Shown in pieces: positions 51,422 to 61,517 of a DNA stretch of 64,000 nt. Positions within the stretch are counted from its first letter, which is position 1, and each line of letters starts with the position of its first letter. Made by a program: the position numbers and the translations under genes. The notes under the pieces are model-generated. The model did no database searches. It was not told where the DNA came from and saw only the letters and a list, made by a program, of their open reading frames with translations. Location of the stretch: positions 3,720,001 through 3,784,000 of the forward strand of contig NZ_CP136864.1 of NCBI RefSeq assembly GCF_045689235.1. Direction: 5' to 3'. The DNA is from Congregibacter variabilis. GTDB taxonomy: Bacteria > Pseudomonadota > Gammaproteobacteria > Pseudomonadales > Halieaceae.

Positions 51422-52975
51422 ATGAACAAAGTATTTAAGCCTTTAGGCATCGCCGCAGCAGTAGCAGCTGCTTCTGCTGGTTATGTCAACGTAGCAAACG
51501 CAGCGGCCATTGCGAACAACGCTCTGGGCGACCTTGCGCTGGTCCCGTACTACACCGTCAATGGTGAGTGGATTACTGGTATACACATTGTGAACACCAG
51601 TGAGAAAACACAGGTTGTTAAGTTTCGCTTCCGTCGCGCTTCTGACTCGCTGGATGCACTCGACTTCAACGTCGTGATGTCACCCAATGATGTTTATGCA
51701 GGTTTCCTCTCTGACGACGAGAACGGCAATATCTCGTGGTCTGCTAACGACACCACGTGTACTGTGCCTGCAGCGACCGGCAACAAGCTAACTATGCCGC
51801 CTATCTATCGCGACGGTGCAGATACAGGCTACGTAGAAATTATTGCGATGGCTGAGACCATTGATGAGGATCAGGCTATTGCGATCGCTGCTGAGCACGG
51901 CTCAACCTCGCTGACACCTGAGAATTGTGAGGCGGTTCGCTCCAACTTCTTCGCTGACGGCGCAGTGGATGGCGTCCGCGGTGTGGTCGATTACGAGACC
52001 ACTCGCCAGTCGGCATACACGTCATCTGCGGGAGCAGCTGTGGGCGCAGCTAACAACGCGTTCACTGATTCCGATGACGCGTTGAAGGTTTCTTACTTCA
52101 TCCGCGATAATGCTACGGGTATCGAGTTTGGTGACAATGCGGTGCATGTGCAGGGGTTCCTTTCTCAGGCCAGTATGTCTAACCAGCAGTTCGGTTGGTT
52201 GTCCGGCGATATGAATGGCTTTGACTTCCCAGACCTCAACGGTGGTGTCCCCACCGCAACTGTTCCGGATCGTGGTGCATTCGCATCTCTTCGAGATAGC
52301 GCAGTACTTGGTGTTGCTCAGTTGAATAACGAGTGGACGGCTAACACAGCTAACGGTGCGGCAGTCGATTGGGTGGTAACTCTTCCCGGTCAGTACACTA
52401 TGATGGACACTCCTGAGTTTGTGATCGATCTGAATTCGACTGCGGCTGCGGATGACTGTACGCGCACTGACTGCGATTTCCGAGACCTTCCCGTGACTGC
52501 AACAATCGTTCCTTACAACCGTGAAGAGCTGTCAGTCGTCTCGGAGACAGGTGATCTTACTGTTTCTCCGGCTCTTCCCGGTGAGGCTCAGGTGACGCAG
52601 CTCAAAAAAGAGACCAACGTCATTACCTTTGGCGGCAACAGTGTGTTGGGTGTCTCTGACGTAGACATTACCGCTGACCTTGGTCAGCCCTACGGTTGGC
52701 TGCGTCTTGGCGTAGAGTCTGCTACAACTGACCCACGTATTTGTGCTTGGGACGGTACGTACGTTCCCACCGACGCGCTGGGCCCGCAGCTTGCTGACTC
52801 GGAGTTGGAGACGCTGATGAGCTGTGACACAGCTGATGGCGCGACGTCTGTAAGCGGTACTAACGTGCCAATGATCGGTTTCGCAGCTTGGGCTCGTAGC
52901 GTTGCTGCTAACCCAGACGCGAGCTATGGTCGAATCGTTGCTCACAGCTTCAGCAGCTCGACTGCCGGCTTTTAA
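51422..52975 (+). CDS. Exported protein of unknown function, possible T2SS substrate
   Basis: A 517-residue protein with a clear signal peptide (MNKVFKPLGIAAAVAAASAG, cleavage near NAAA). The mature part is rich in Ala, Asp, Asn and Thr, low in Lys, and reads as mostly beta structure (ALVPYYTVNGEWITGIHIVN). It has four or more Cys (DDTCTV-like and DDCTRTDCDF blocks) that could form disulfides. I do not recognise the family. A strong ribosome site, its own terminator and a smooth composition suggest high expression. Position after a complete T2SS and before a parvulin makes it a candidate secreted substrate or surface-layer-like protein, but there is no direct evidence. Confidence 0.85.
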   Translation: MNKVFKPLGIAAAVAAASAGYVNVANAAAIANNALGDLALVPYYTVNGEWITGIHIVNTSEKTQVVKFRFRRASDSLDALDFNVVMSPNDVYAGFLSDDENGNISWSANDTTCTVPAATGNKLTMPPIYRDGADTGYVEIIAMAETIDEDQAIAIAAEHGSTSLTPENCEAVRSNFFADGAVDGVRGVVDYETTRQSAYTSSAGAAVGAANNAFTDSDDALKVSYFIRDNATGIEFGDNAVHVQGFLSQASMSNQQFGWLSGDMNGFDFPDLNGGVPTATVPDRGAFASLRDSAVLGVAQLNNEWTANTANGAAVDWVVTLPGQYTMMDTPEFVIDLNSTAAADDCTRTDCDFRDLPVTATIVPYNREELSVVSETGDLTVSPALPGEAQVTQLKKETNVITFGGNSVLGVSDVDITADLGQPYGWLRLGVESATTDPRICAWDGTYVPTDALGPQLADSELETLMSCDTADGATSVSGTNVPMIGFAAWARSVAANPDASYGRIVAHSFSSSTAGF

Positions 52976-53000
52976 CAGTCTAGTTTAAAGCTAGTTCTAG

Positions 53001-53031
53001 GCCGGCACCTTACAGGTGCCGGCTTTTTTTT
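53001..53031 (+). terminator. Strong intrinsic terminator
   Basis: GCCGGCACCT-TAC-AGGTGCCGGC, a perfect 10-bp stem with a 3-base loop, followed by eight T. It lies 26 bp after the stop of the exported-protein gene and insulates the parvulin gene. Confidence 0.95.
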
Positions 53032-53142
53032 GTCTGTCACGCGCGCGTTGAAACGTTTTTGTTTCGGCTTACGCTGCTCTACATCACGTCGAGATGGACA
53101 GAGCGTATACTTTAACGACTTGATTTGCGGATTACTGTGTTT

Positions 53143-54036
53143 ATGTCTATTTTTGCTCGTGTTCAGCTGTTTGTTTTTGCTTTGGTGATGGCCCCATTGG
53201 TTGTTGCGGGTCCCACTGACGTGGTTATTGCTGATGGTGATGTCAGAATTACTTATGCGGAATTTGAAGCCGCCCTCGAAATGACCCCAGAAAAAATCCG
53301 GAGTCTGTCAGCCAACGATATTGCAGATCGGTTTGATCTCCTGACCTCGATGCTGCAAATTCGTAAAATGGCAAAAGTTGCGGACGCGTTGGGTCCTGAT
53401 ACGCCGGGATATTGGGAATTACAGTTTCAGGTTTTAAGCGCTAAAAAACAGTTTGTGTTTGATCGGGAACTCGGCGCCTACAAGGTTCCAAATGTCGATG
53501 CCTTGGCGAGTGAATACTACGAAACGCAAAAGGATAAATACGCGACGAAACCTGAGCTGCGCAAGTCCAGTCATATTTTAATTGCGTCTCGGCCGGGGTT
53601 GCCCCGGGGGGAGCCGCGCGCAAAGGCACAGAAAATTTTGGATGCCCTGCGTAATGGAGCTGACTTCGAAGACATGGTAGCAGAGTACTCAGATGATCCT
53701 GGATCGAAGGCTCGCGGCGGTCAGTTAACGTCGTGGATGCGATTTGGTGAGCCGGGAGTCACGCCGCCCTACACGGAAGCACTGTTTGAAATCACAAACA
53801 TCGGTGATTATTCTGAGATCACCGATTCGCAGTTCGGTATTCACATTATCCGTCTCGATGGCATCCAAGAGGGCGGCTATTACTCATTCGAAGAGGTACG
53901 CAACGACATCTTCAAAGACATTGTTGCAGAATATCGCTCTCTAGCAACCAAAGATATCAATGCCCGGTATGGCATTAGTGATGACGCATTCATTGATGGT
54001 GACGCCATGGAAGAGTTGTTCGAGCCCTATAAGTAG
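53143..54036 (+). CDS. Periplasmic peptidyl-prolyl isomerase (parvulin/PpiC-SurA type)
   Basis: A 297-residue exported protein: signal peptide (RVQLFVFALVMAPLVVAG), a helical SurA-like N-terminal region and a parvulin domain (KSSHILIASRPGL, ADFEDMVAEYSDDPGSKARGGQLTSW, FGIHIIRLD). The start at 53143 is the ATG that gives the signal peptide. A TTG at 53125 is an alternative. It probably assists folding or delivery of exported proteins, perhaps the one encoded just upstream. TATACT near 53107-53112 may be its -10 box, but no good -35 was found. Confidence 0.88.
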   Translation: MSIFARVQLFVFALVMAPLVVAGPTDVVIADGDVRITYAEFEAALEMTPEKIRSLSANDIADRFDLLTSMLQIRKMAKVADALGPDTPGYWELQFQVLSAKKQFVFDRELGAYKVPNVDALASEYYETQKDKYATKPELRKSSHILIASRPGLPRGEPRAKAQKILDALRNGADFEDMVAEYSDDPGSKARGGQLTSWMRFGEPGVTPPYTEALFEITNIGDYSEITDSQFGIHIIRLDGIQEGGYYSFEEVRNDIFKDIVAEYRSLATKDINARYGISDDAFIDGDAMEELFEPYK

Positions 54037-54084
54037 GGCCGGGTCGATAGCGCGAATAGCGGCGTCGCCAAAGATGATCCTTCC

Positions 54085-57000
54085 GTGAAATTGCTGACGG
54101 TTGTAGGCATGCACCGCTCAGGCACCTCACTTGTAGCCCATGCCTGTGCGGAGGCAGGGATTGGCGCCGGGCCCGCCGATGAGCTACTGTCAGCGCAGCC
54201 CGATAATCCCGAGGGCTTCTACGAAAATCGACGGTTGGTCGAGATCAATGACAGCCTGATTGCTAAGGCTGATGCTGCTTGGTACTCGCCGGCGCTTGAA
54301 ATTTCAGCAAGTGCTGAGGATCAAAAAGACCTGGCAGCATTGCTCGCTCATCTTTGCGATAGTTCCACTAACGGACAATACCTTCTTAAAGACCCGCGGC
54401 TTTGTCTGACCTGGCAGCTGTGGTCGCCTTTTGTTGATAGTGCCACTGTGCTGTTTGTCTACCGATCTCCCCTCGCCGTTGCACGCTCGCTCGCCCGTCG
54501 TAACAGCTTTCCTCTTCAATTTGGATTAGCCTTGTGGGAGATCTATAACCGACGGGCATTAGCATTACTCGGTGGCGATAGCCTCAGTGTTAGCTACGAC
54601 CAGCTCGCAGCCGGTGAAAGCAATCTTGTCGAGATTATGGAGAAGCTCAGCGCCAAGGGCTTTGATTGCATCCCAGAAAAGGCCAGTACTGTTTACCGTG
54701 CAGAGCTTCGTCACTTTGACGCTGTCTCCGACGATCCGGATTGGCGCCTACTCAGCGACTCTCAAAAAGCGCTGCACGAATATTGCGTGGCGGTTTGCAG
54801 CGGCAGGAGCAAAGTGCAGCCGGAGCTTGACCCTGAGCCATTGCTGTTTGCGCGCACGCAAGATCTTGCGCAAGCCTTTGAACCGCTCGCGCGTTTGCTT
54901 GAGACCACAAATGAACGCAATGAAGCGATTGCGCTGGCACAAGAGCGCCTGGCCGATCGTGATCGAGCTCTGGACGCCCTCAATCAACGGGAAAGCGAGC
55001 ATGCGGCACTTGTTGTTGCTCATGAGAATGAGCAGAAACTTCATGCGCAGGCGGCAGATACGCTAGCAAATCTGGAGCGTGAGCATGGCGACCTTGCGTC
55101 TGCGCACGATCAGGAACAAAAGCTTCATGCCCAAGCCGCGCAGGCGCTTGAGAGACTTAGCAGTGAGCACAATGCGCTTGCTGCGGCGCACAAGAAAGAG
55201 CAGAAGGTCCACGCTCAGGCTGCGGCTGCGCTAGCGAGTCTGACTAAGGATCATGATCAGCTTGCCATTGCTCACAAGAACGAGGTGAGTACACACGCCC
55301 AACTCTTCAAGGAGCACGCCAACTTATGGTCGTTGTATGACGAGCTGCAATCTGAGTTCAATGATCGTGGTCAGACTATTCAGTCACTCGAAGACAAAAC
55401 TGAGTACCTGTTCTCCTTATTCACCGAATCCCATCGAACCCTATTGTCTTTCGAGCTGTCCACCATGGCGCGCTTGCAGCGCTATACCCGCAAAGTGTAT
55501 CGCTTGCTCACCGGGCGAAGAGGGCAGAGCAGCGCCTACGAAAATCTGCTGGAACAGGCACATATTCACTTTGACGAGTTTGGGATGGACAAGCCTGCCC
55601 CCCGACCCACAAAGATTGGCATGGCTCGCGACGTGCTTCGCTATGTGCGACAAAATCCGGCGGGATCTGCCCGAAGCTTTAGCTGGGCTCGTTTGCGGCG
55701 CGCCGCTTCTGTATTTTTTGGTAGTTCTTCCGAAGACCTGTCGATATGGATCAACGCGCGGTTTCCGGATTCCGAAGCAGCCTCAGCTCACTTTGATCCG
55801 GCGAGCTTGAGCGCTGATCTTGATGATTTGGAGCTGGATTTTCCGGTATCGGAATCCCCGACGGTCTCTATCATTGTGCCGGTTTACAACGACTACCGGG
55901 TCACCATTAATTGCCTGGAGTCGGTGCATCGCTTTTCTTGGGATGTTGATTACGAAGTCATCATCGCCGATGACTCTTCTACAGATCTCACCGCAAGCAT
56001 TGCCGAGCGTATGCGCGGTGTGCACGTGGCCAGAACCTCCGAGAACCTGCGTTTTCTTAAAAACTGTAATCAGGCCGCTGCGCACGCGCGGGGCCAGTAC
56101 ATCGTTTTTCTCAACAATGACACGGCGGTAACCGAGGGTTGGCTGACTGCACTACTTGAGCCCTTCGATGACCAGCAGGTTGGCGTCACCGGTCCCAAGT
56201 TACTGTTTGCCGATGGCGTCTTGCAGGAGGCTGGGGGCATCATCTGGGATGACGCTTCTGGCTGGAATTTTGGTCGTGCTGATGATCGTGATAAACCTGC
56301 GTACAACTATCGCAGAGACGTTGATTACGTATCGGGTGCCTGTTTGGCGATTCGCAGTGACCTATGGAAAGAGCTGGGAGGTTTCGATGAGCGCTTCGCC
56401 CCGGCCTATTATGAGGACGCGGATATTTGCTTTTCGGCCCGCGCGGCTGGTTATCGTGTGGTCTATCAACCCGAGAGTGTAATTTATCACTTTGAGGGTG
56501 TCAGTAACGGCACCGACCTGAACGCCGGCGTGAAACAGCATCAGGTGGTTAACCAGACGGTCTTTAGGGACAAATGGCGGGATGAGCTTCAGGCCCGACA
56601 TTTTCCTAACGCACAGCATGTGGTTCACGCGCGGGACCGCTCTGCAGGCAAACCCTGTATTTTGGTTATAGATCACTATGTTCCCCATCACGACAAAGAT
56701 GCAGGTGGACGTTCCACCTATATGTACATTCAACTGCTTTTGGCCCTGGGCTGTCGTGTGCAGTTGATGGGCGCCAACTTTTTCCCTCATCAGCCATACA
56801 CTAAAGCCCTTCAAGCCATGGGTGTCGAGGTGTTGGTGGGGGAAAGCATTGCGCGAAATCTGGATCAGTGGCTCGCCGATCACGCGCCTTACATCGATGA
56901 GGTTTTCCTGCATCGGCCGCATATCGCAGAGCAGATGCTCTCTCATCTTGAGCGCATGTCACCTCGGCCTCCCATTAGTTTTTTTGGGCATGATCTTCAC

Positions 57001-57780
57001 TATCTGCGCATAGCCCGGGAAGCTTCGCTCAAAGACGACGACAGTCTGCGCCGCGATTCTGAATCATGGCGTAAGCGCGAGTTGGCTGTGTGCGAAAGGG
57101 CGGACAGGGTGTACTACTTCTCTGAGGTAGAGATTGATGCACTACGTGAGCTTGTTCCGGCTGCCAAGCTACGACGCATTCCGCTGTACACAATGCAGAT
57201 CGACGAGCTTCCCGCCTATGCTCCTTCGGCGCCCAGAGAGTTGCTATTTGTAGGTGGATACAACCATCCGCCCAACGTCGATGCGGCACTTTGGTTGGTG
57301 AATGAAATACTACCGCTTGTTCTAGAGGCGGTTCCGGATGCGAGTTTGCATCTTGTGGGCTCGAATCCACCTACGGAGGTCTCTGCTCTTGCTGGCGATT
57401 CTGTGAAGGTACATGGCTATGTCAGTGATGACGCCTTGAACAGTTTGTATCGCCAGGTGGGCGCGGTGGTTGTGCCGCTGCGCTACGGCGCGGGTATTAA
57501 GGGCAAGATTATCGAAGCTATTGCGAATCATGTGCCCATGGTGACTACCGATATTGGGGTTGAGGGTATTCCGGAAAGTGATTCGGTGATGTGGATAGAG
57601 AATACGGCGCAAAACATTGCTAAGCGGCTTATCGCATTACTCCTAGAGCAAGAACCGAAGGACGAAAAGCTGGATCGGCATGGCGCCTGGCTTCAGAGCT
57701 ACTTTGATCGCGACAGCGCCGCCGACGTGCTCCGTGCTGACATCCCCAAACTTGGATATCCCAGGGACATCGGGCAGTGA
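54085..57780 (+). CDS. Sulfotransferase-coiled coil-GT2-GT4 fusion protein
   Basis: A 1231-residue multidomain protein. Residues about 1-210 are a sulfotransferase-like P-loop domain (GMHRSGTSLVA, later FVYRSPLAVARSLA). Residues about 290-450 are a coiled coil of near-repeats about 35 residues long, with HAQAA recurring. Residues about 592-830 are a GT2 glycosyltransferase (VSIIVPVYND, IADDSSTD, FLNNDTAVTEG). Residues about 880-1220 are a GT4-type domain (DHYVPHHDKDAGGRS, LLFVGGYNHPPN, RYGAGIKGKIIEA). It could extend and sulfate a surface polysaccharide in one cytoplasmic enzyme. The GTG start lies 48 bp after the isomerase. Its stop overlaps the acyltransferase start. Confidence 0.9.
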   Translation: MKLLTVVGMHRSGTSLVAHACAEAGIGAGPADELLSAQPDNPEGFYENRRLVEINDSLIAKADAAWYSPALEISASAEDQKDLAALLAHLCDSSTNGQYLLKDPRLCLTWQLWSPFVDSATVLFVYRSPLAVARSLARRNSFPLQFGLALWEIYNRRALALLGGDSLSVSYDQLAAGESNLVEIMEKLSAKGFDCIPEKASTVYRAELRHFDAVSDDPDWRLLSDSQKALHEYCVAVCSGRSKVQPELDPEPLLFARTQDLAQAFEPLARLLETTNERNEAIALAQERLADRDRALDALNQRESEHAALVVAHENEQKLHAQAADTLANLEREHGDLASAHDQEQKLHAQAAQALERLSSEHNALAAAHKKEQKVHAQAAAALASLTKDHDQLAIAHKNEVSTHAQLFKEHANLWSLYDELQSEFNDRGQTIQSLEDKTEYLFSLFTESHRTLLSFELSTMARLQRYTRKVYRLLTGRRGQSSAYENLLEQAHIHFDEFGMDKPAPRPTKIGMARDVLRYVRQNPAGSARSFSWARLRRAASVFFGSSSEDLSIWINARFPDSEAASAHFDPASLSADLDDLELDFPVSESPTVSIIVPVYNDYRVTINCLESVHRFSWDVDYEVIIADDSSTDLTASIAERMRGVHVARTSENLRFLKNCNQAAAHARGQYIVFLNNDTAVTEGWLTALLEPFDDQQVGVTGPKLLFADGVLQEAGGIIWDDASGWNFGRADDRDKPAYNYRRDVDYVSGACLAIRSDLWKELGGFDERFAPAYYEDADICFSARAAGYRVVYQPESVIYHFEGVSNGTDLNAGVKQHQVVNQTVFRDKWRDELQARHFPNAQHVVHARDRSAGKPCILVIDHYVPHHDKDAGGRSTYMYIQLLLALGCRVQLMGANFFPHQPYTKALQAMGVEVLVGESIARNLDQWLADHAPYIDEVFLHRPHIAEQMLSHLERMSPRPPISFFGHDLHYLRIAREASLKDDDSLRRDSESWRKRELAVCERADRVYYFSEVEIDALRELVPAAKLRRIPLYTMQIDELPAYAPSAPRELLFVGGYNHPPNVDAALWLVNEILPLVLEAVPDASLHLVGSNPPTEVSALAGDSVKVHGYVSDDALNSLYRQVGAVVVPLRYGAGIKGKIIEAIANHVPMVTTDIGVEGIPESDSVMWIENTAQNIAKRLIALLLEQEPKDEKLDRHGAWLQSYFDRDSAADVLRADIPKLGYPRDIGQ

Positions 57781-58847
57781 GAGCGACTGTCTCTGATGGG
57801 GCGTCTATGCTCGGCGACTATGATGGGAGCCGGCGCAACAATTTCACAGCCTTAAGAATCCTGTTTGCCTGGAGCGTGCTGTTTGGTCATAGCTTCCCTA
57901 TAACAGGCTATGGGAATCTCAACCCGCTTAGCGAGTTCTTTGAAAAATCCACCTGGCTTGGTGAGATTGCGGTGAGTGGCTTTTTTGCCATCAGCGGCTA
58001 TCTTGTCGCAGCAAGCTTTGTGCGCCGAGGTTTAGTCGATTATTGCATCTCGCGGATTTTACGAATTTATCCAGCGCTTATTGTGTGTGTGTTGCTGAGT
58101 GTTGTGTTGCTGGGTTCTACGCTAACAACCTTGGAACAATCGGCGTACTTTGCTCATCCAAGAACCTGGAATTACCTGTGGAACACTACTGCGCTATTCC
58201 CCATGAGCTTTGATTTGCCCGGGGTTTTTGCGGGTCTCCCCCGATCCGGAGTCAATGGATCCCTATGGACTCTGCCGGTAGAAGTATCCTGCTACATTCT
58301 GCTGATGGTGGCCGGCGCTATGGGGTTGCTGCGTTGGCGTGCCCTGGCAAATTTGGCAGGTGCAGCACTGCTGCTTTTTTCCATCAACTACTTTACGGAT
58401 GTTCCTTTGGTAGGCCGCATTGAGCGCTGGGCCGAGCCTTGTGTGTATTTCCTTCTTGGAGTTGGTGTCTACCTCAATCGCGACGCGATTCCATTGAGTC
58501 TGCCTCTTGCGATCGCTGCGGGCTGTCTTGCCTACGCTGCTCTTGGTGAGCCTTGGTTCCCCTATGTTTTTCCGCCGGCGTTTATCTACCTGATATTTTT
58601 TATTGCCTATCGCAGTGCGTACCTCGATATAGACCGATGGCTGGGTGATCCATCCTACGGTATCTACATTTACGCCTGGCCAGTACAGCAGACGCTCGTA
58701 CAGTTTTTCCCCGGTGAGGGGCCTTATTTCAATACGGCGATAGCGACTGTTGTAGTTGGTACCCTTGCGTTACTGTCTTGGCATCTTCTAGAAAAGCCGG
58801 CCCTTGGACTCAAACGGCGCTGGTTACATGCTGTCTCGGAGAAATAG
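57777..58847 (+). CDS. Acyltransferase 3 family membrane protein
   Basis: A 356-residue integral membrane acyltransferase with about ten helices. The N-terminal motif RNNFTALRILFAWSVLFGHSF carries the family His, followed by FFAISGYLVAASFVRRG, and SLWTLPVEVSCYI further on. Such proteins transfer acetyl or similar groups onto sugars of surface glycans. GTG at 57777 overlaps the preceding stop by 4 bp (GTGA). An ATG at 57807 is an alternative start. The next gene begins on the base after its stop. Confidence 0.92.
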   Translation: MRATVSDGASMLGDYDGSRRNNFTALRILFAWSVLFGHSFPITGYGNLNPLSEFFEKSTWLGEIAVSGFFAISGYLVAASFVRRGLVDYCISRILRIYPALIVCVLLSVVLLGSTLTTLEQSAYFAHPRTWNYLWNTTALFPMSFDLPGVFAGLPRSGVNGSLWTLPVEVSCYILLMVAGAMGLLRWRALANLAGAALLLFSINYFTDVPLVGRIERWAEPCVYFLLGVGVYLNRDAIPLSLPLAIAAGCLAYAALGEPWFPYVFPPAFIYLIFFIAYRSAYLDIDRWLGDPSYGIYIYAWPVQQTLVQFFPGEGPYFNTAIATVVVGTLALLSWHLLEKPALGLKRRWLHAVSEK

Positions 58848-59642
58848 ATGCACTATTTGATCGCAGGACTCGCAAAGTCCGGCACTACACGATTGTTTAG
58901 CCAGCTCAAAGAGGCTTTGGATCAGTCGTCTGACAATTTGTCTACTTACTTCGAGCCAGATACCGATGAGGCTCTTGAGGGTGTCTTGAGCCAGACAGGC
59001 AACACGCTCACGAAGGTGCTCATTGGACGCGTGACCAAGGACAATCCAGCGCTGGAGCGTTTTGACAGTCATGTACTGATTTATCGTGATCCCCGAGATC
59101 AATTCATCAGCATGCTGCTATATCTCTTTTACGATTTTCAGGTCAGCGGTGACGCGCAAGCCTATGAATCTGCTCGGCAAGCGTTACGGGCCAAGCTTGA
59201 GTCGCCCTCAACCGTTTCTACTATCGAGCTATACAATACGCTGGCCGCGTTGGTTGGCCGAGGTCCCATAGGCGTTTTCAAACGTCTGCACACAATTCAA
59301 CGTGAGTACGAGACGCGCTTTAAGCCCTTCATGTTGTGTTACGAGGACCTGCTGCAAGGTAAGTCACTATCTGAGCTCAGTGATTACACCGCCTTGGCAT
59401 TGGAAGGTGATGCTGAGGTGCCCCAGGAATATACCCGCGTGGCACGATCTCGCGGCTTCGGTGAGTGGCGTTCTTGGCTGAATAGTGACGACCTGGCGTT
59501 TATAGATCGCGAGTGGGGAGACAACATACGTTATCTGGGGTACACGCTGGAGCCTCAGGCCGAGACGCTGGCCATAGATCCGAAAACCTCCCTGGATTAC
59601 GTGGCGCAGTTTGATCCTAAGCGCAACGCCAGCAGTAGCTGA
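58848..59642 (+). CDS. Sulfotransferase-like protein
   Basis: A 264-residue protein with the 5'-phosphosulfate loop GLAKSGTTRLF at residues 7-17 and the 3'-phosphate motif IYRDPRDQFISM, as in PAPS-dependent sulfotransferases. The substrate is unknown, presumably a carbohydrate given the neighbours. It starts directly after the acyltransferase stop and ends 14 bp from the convergent gene at 59657. Confidence 0.82.
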   Translation: MHYLIAGLAKSGTTRLFSQLKEALDQSSDNLSTYFEPDTDEALEGVLSQTGNTLTKVLIGRVTKDNPALERFDSHVLIYRDPRDQFISMLLYLFYDFQVSGDAQAYESARQALRAKLESPSTVSTIELYNTLAALVGRGPIGVFKRLHTIQREYETRFKPFMLCYEDLLQGKSLSELSDYTALALEGDAEVPQEYTRVARSRGFGEWRSWLNSDDLAFIDREWGDNIRYLGYTLEPQAETLAIDPKTSLDYVAQFDPKRNASSS

Positions 59643-59656
59643 TTTCGATTGATCGT

Positions 59657-60343
59657 CTAGTTAGGTACTCGTTGCTCCCGCATAGTCAGTGCCTGGTGAT
59701 ACAGCCTCAGGTCTGCCGCGTGAGCGCGCTCGATGTCCTTGCGTAGCGCCTTGCTGACGACGTACTCCCTTTCCGTTCGCTCAGGGTTCCTGTTGTGTTC
59801 TTGGGGTACGGTCGGTGCGTGGAGTATGCGTTCCCCAAATTCCTCGAGTTCGTTGTCGTAGTCCTCGGTGATGCCGATGAAGTCGAACCTGGACAGGGGG
59901 AAGCCCCAGAGAAAGATGCTGTAGAGATTTCGCAGCTCTTTGCACAGCGCAAACTGTTCTAGCGTCCATTTTTCTTCGATCATGCGCTGATGCAGTAAGC
60001 CTGACTGTCCCGGTTGGTAGCTTCTTAGCCAGTAGCTGTAGTGGGACATCAGCCGCTGCACCGGTTCTCTAAGCCAGGTTACAAACTGAAGCGGGGCATC
60101 AGCCCGACTAAATCGGTAGCGCAGCGGCAGGAAGTGTCCGTGGATGCACTCGCTGTTGATCTTTGCGAACGTGGAGCCGCTGTTACGCAGACAGTCCACG
60201 CTGGCACCAAAATTGCGCGACCAGGCACTTCGATGCAGTGGTTGGTCCTGGTAGCGTAGCAGCAAAGCATCGCCGTAATGCGCCGCAAGCGTGGCCTGAA
60301 AGCTGGAGCCTGCCGTTTTTGGCATGTGTACTGATATCAGCAT
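59657..60343 (-). CDS. Sulfotransferase family protein (carbohydrate 2-O type)
   Basis: A 228-residue protein with the P-loop HMPKTAGSSFQATL and the 3'-phosphate motif TWLREPVQRLMSHYSYW, closest in pattern to heparan/chondroitin 2-O-type sulfotransferases. It lies on the opposite strand to most of the region, 48 bp downstream of the next sulfotransferase gene, so the two form a small minus-strand unit. Confidence 0.83.
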   Translation of the reverse strand: MLISVHMPKTAGSSFQATLAAHYGDALLLRYQDQPLHRSAWSRNFGASVDCLRNSGSTFAKINSECIHGHFLPLRYRFSRADAPLQFVTWLREPVQRLMSHYSYWLRSYQPGQSGLLHQRMIEEKWTLEQFALCKELRNLYSIFLWGFPLSRFDFIGITEDYDNELEEFGERILHAPTVPQEHNRNPERTEREYVVSKALRKDIERAHAADLRLYHQALTMREQRVPN

Positions 60344-60391
60344 AGCCGTCTGTTGATCCGACGCCTGACGAGCTTATGAGTAAAACGCATT

Positions 60392-61354
60392 TTACGAAGT
60401 CTCTGCTTCAGTTGTTTTGGCCAGTGCAATCAATGTTTCGTAGATATCATTAAACAGCGCATCATCCATTTTTGCCGCATCGCTGCAAGCATAGTCTGTG
60501 TAATCAAAGAGTGGGGCCCCTTCGAAGTAGGTCCCGGCGACGGCGTTGTCTGAGTCTCGACACTGTTCCACAAGATGCCGCGCAATCTCCGGTGGCAGAG
60601 TGAACTTGGGACCGGGAAACTGTTCATTAAGCTTGGGTAAAATAGGATAAATCAGCAGTTGTGGTGGTGCGTTTTTAGGCTGTCTGCGGTTGAGCTCGAG
60701 CTTGAACTGAGTGATTACGCTGTTTATCGAAGGGTTCCTTCGCCCGGCGCTGACTGTCAAAGAGCCATCAGGTAACTTTAGCGCGTGTTCGAGAAAATCG
60801 TTGACGATGTCGTGGGAAGAATAACGCCGTACCAGAAACTCATCCGGAAATTCGTGGTTCCAGCCCTGTAGAAAGCGCGCGTAGTTATTACCCTTTAGAT
60901 ATACATCATCGTAAAAGTCCTGAAGACTTCCGGTGTACGAGGTTGCTTGCACACGCTGCGCATATGAGGAGGCAAGGTAGTCCAGCTGATTTCTGAGGTA
61001 CACGATAACGCTTACGTCGTAGTCAGAAAATGCCTCTCTTACCAGCTCGGGTTTGCAGTTTTGAAATCCTTCGGAGCTGATCACTGCGGTATTGTCTGGA
61101 TCCTGAAGAGCAAGTTCCTTCTTGAGTTCCACAAAGCTTGGAATCAACCGAGGGTCCTCGATGTCTTTACGTGCATCGGCGTTACGCGGTTGGAGAGGGT
61201 GGGCCAGTGCTGCATGCCCATCTTTAATACGCCCTGATTGCGGAACGAAATAGCCATGCTTCGCCAGAAGAGCCGCGCGATTTTGTTGCAAAAAGCTCTG
61301 GATCGATGTGGTGCCCGTTTTGTGCCTGCCAATATGGAGGAGTAGCTTGCGCAT
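60392..61354 (-). CDS. Sulfotransferase-like protein
   Basis: A 320-residue protein with LLLHIGRHKTGTTSIQSFL at the N-terminus (P-loop) and VIVYLRNQLDYLASSYAQR (3'-phosphate motif). This form is frequent in capsule and O-antigen loci. It is divergent from the two similar genes at 61518 and 62369, with 163 bp between that may contain both promoters. The substrate is unknown. Confidence 0.82.
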   Translation of the reverse strand: MRKLLLHIGRHKTGTTSIQSFLQQNRAALLAKHGYFVPQSGRIKDGHAALAHPLQPRNADARKDIEDPRLIPSFVELKKELALQDPDNTAVISSEGFQNCKPELVREAFSDYDVSVIVYLRNQLDYLASSYAQRVQATSYTGSLQDFYDDVYLKGNNYARFLQGWNHEFPDEFLVRRYSSHDIVNDFLEHALKLPDGSLTVSAGRRNPSINSVITQFKLELNRRQPKNAPPQLLIYPILPKLNEQFPGPKFTLPPEIARHLVEQCRDSDNAVAGTYFEGAPLFDYTDYACSDAAKMDDALFNDIYETLIALAKTTEAETS

Positions 61355-61517
61355 GGGGGGACGGTATCGCTTGGCATGCCTATTATCGTAAAATTGGAGT
61401 GTATCAGCCGCCGGTTTGGTTCAACAGGACTTCACCCGATAGTCGACATGACGGACCTCCGCCGAATCAGCGGGTCTTTCTTTGTCCCGAAATACCATTT
61501 GTGCCTGGACTCAACGA

